From positions 8,308,001-8,372,000 of the forward strand of contig NC_013929.1 of NCBI RefSeq assembly GCF_000091305.1: DNA of 64,000 nt, written 5' to 3'. Shown one piece after another: positions 63,289 through 64,000 of this stretch; position 1 is the first letter of the stretch; each line of letters starts with the position of its first letter. The notes below the pieces were generated by a model. It saw nothing but the letters and a program-made list of their open reading frames with translations. It had not been told where the DNA came from and did no database searches. This stretch comes from Streptomyces scabiei 87.22. GTDB taxonomy: Bacteria; Actinomycetota; Actinomycetes; Streptomycetales; Streptomycetaceae. The translations under genes were made by a program, and so were the position numbers.

Positions 63289-64000
63289 CTACTTGATGGC
63301 CCTGATCAGCTCGCCGTCCGGGGTGTCGCCGCTCAGCTCCCAGAAGAAGGTGCCGCCGAGACCCTGGGCGTTCTTGTAGGCCATCTTCCCCTTGATGGTG
63401 CGCGGGGTGTCGTAACTCCACCAGTCGTCACCGCACTTGGCGTACGCGGTGCCGCCGACGACCCCGTTGGCCGGGCAGGTCTTCTTGAGCACCTTGTAGT
63501 CCTCGTAGCCCGCCTCGTACGTGCCCGCGGCCGGCCCGGTGGCGGTGCCGCCGGGCGCCGACCGGGTGACCCCGGTCCAGCCGCGGCCGTAGAAGCCGAT
63601 GCCGAGCAGCAGCTTGGAGGACGGGATGCCGAGACTCTTCAGCTTCTTGATCGTGGCGGCGGTGTTGAAGGACCTGTCGGCGATGCCGGGGTAGGGGTAC
63701 AGCGGTGAGTGGGGGGCGGTGGTCGTGTCCCACGAGCCGAAGTAGTCGTACGTCATCGGGTTGTACCAGTCGACGTACTTCGCGGCGCCCGCGTAGTCGG
63801 CCGCGTCGATCTTTCCGCCCTTCTTGGCGTCGGCCGTGATCGCCGCGGTGACCAGCTCCTTCTTGCCGAATCGTTTGCGCAGCGCCGCCATCACGTCCTC
63901 GAAGGCTTCCGGGCCGCTGGTGTCACAGGTGAGTCCGCAGGCGTTGGGATATTCCCAGTCGATGTCGATGCCGTCGAAGACGTCCTGCCACCGGGAGTTC
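63289..64000 (-). CDS. chiD: GH18 chitinase, 3' part (5' end beyond the window)
   Basis: The open frame runs off the right edge; about 237 C-terminal residues are seen. The catalytic motif FDGIDIDWEYP (DxxDxDxE) is at 63954-63986, with the acid Glu intact. VDWYNPMTYDYFGSWD and FYGRGW are substrate-binding segments of family 18, and GLGGTFFWELSGDTPDG ends the barrel. Such enzymes are secreted and cleave chitin. By gene order in S. coelicolor this would be ChiD, which is an inference. A DasR site would be expected upstream, outside the window. Confidence 0.9.
   Translation of the reverse strand, partial: NSRWQDVFDGIDIDWEYPNACGLTCDTSGPEAFEDVMAALRKRFGKKELVTAAITADAKKGGKIDAADYAGAAKYVDWYNPMTYDYFGSWDTTTAPHSPLYPYPGIADRSFNTAATIKKLKSLGIPSSKLLLGIGFYGRGWTGVTRSAPGGTATGPAAGTYEAGYEDYKVLKKTCPANGVVGGTAYAKCGDDWWSYDTPRTIKGKMAYKNAQGLGGTFFWELSGDTPDGELIRAIK

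Overview
The window is chromosomal DNA from a high-GC actinomycete, almost certainly a Streptomyces. It carries bldD, the small nucleoid protein sIHF, the actinobacterial form of PriA without a helicase motif, many GTG starts, ATGA/GTGA start-stop overlaps, and gene order that I recall as the bldD-pyr-rpoZ-metK-rpe-rib-his region of S. coelicolor. About 60 genes are supported. No tRNA, rRNA, IS element, prophage or CRISPR array was seen.

Layout. 1-3235: end of a P-loop kinase gene, a tandem intergenic repeat array, an M24 peptidase-like gene, efp and nusB. 3347-3847: bldD on the minus strand behind two BldD-box-like palindromes. 4022-14065: a compact pyrimidine operon (pyrR, pyrB, pyrC, a membrane gene, carA, carB, pyrD, pyrF), preceded by a hairpin that looks like a PyrR-binding loop against the pyrR Shine-Dalgarno. 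14319-24178: housekeeping genes (sIHF, gmk, rpoZ, coaBC, metK, priA, a small HTH protein, fmt, rsmB). 24159-30132: an MMPL exporter, rpe, a SorC-type regulator and a GuaB1-type GMP reductase.

30133-45861 is the most accessory part. It holds a cationic amino-acid permease with an Lrp/AsnC regulator; a HutC-type GntR regulator divergent from a binding-protein ABC transporter and a HAD-EEP fusion enzyme; an MFS protein; a DavA-like amidase with a DavB-like amino-acid 2-monooxygenase; and a membrane protein/histidine kinase/response regulator operon whose kinase is frameshifted at a pentanucleotide repeat. The permease and amidase promoters, 10 kb apart, share helically phased GCAA half-sites. 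I infer one Lrp regulon that imports and degrades a basic amino acid (arginine or lysine) through an amide.

45862-49365: a DUF5995-like gene, and an MFS gene divergent from a ROK regulator with a perfect inverted repeat between them. 49710-53079: an FMN riboswitch followed by ribE, the riboflavin transporter ribM, ribBA and ribH. 53114-57491: hisE, hisG, a PH-like membrane protein and two CNNM/CorC-type transporters, the first behind a structured leader that can hide its ribosome-binding site. 57572-64000: an EccA-like TPR-AAA ATPase, a small P-loop kinase, a Tat-exported C39-like protein, a 48-residue membrane protein, a TetR regulator and the 3' part of a GH18 chitinase.
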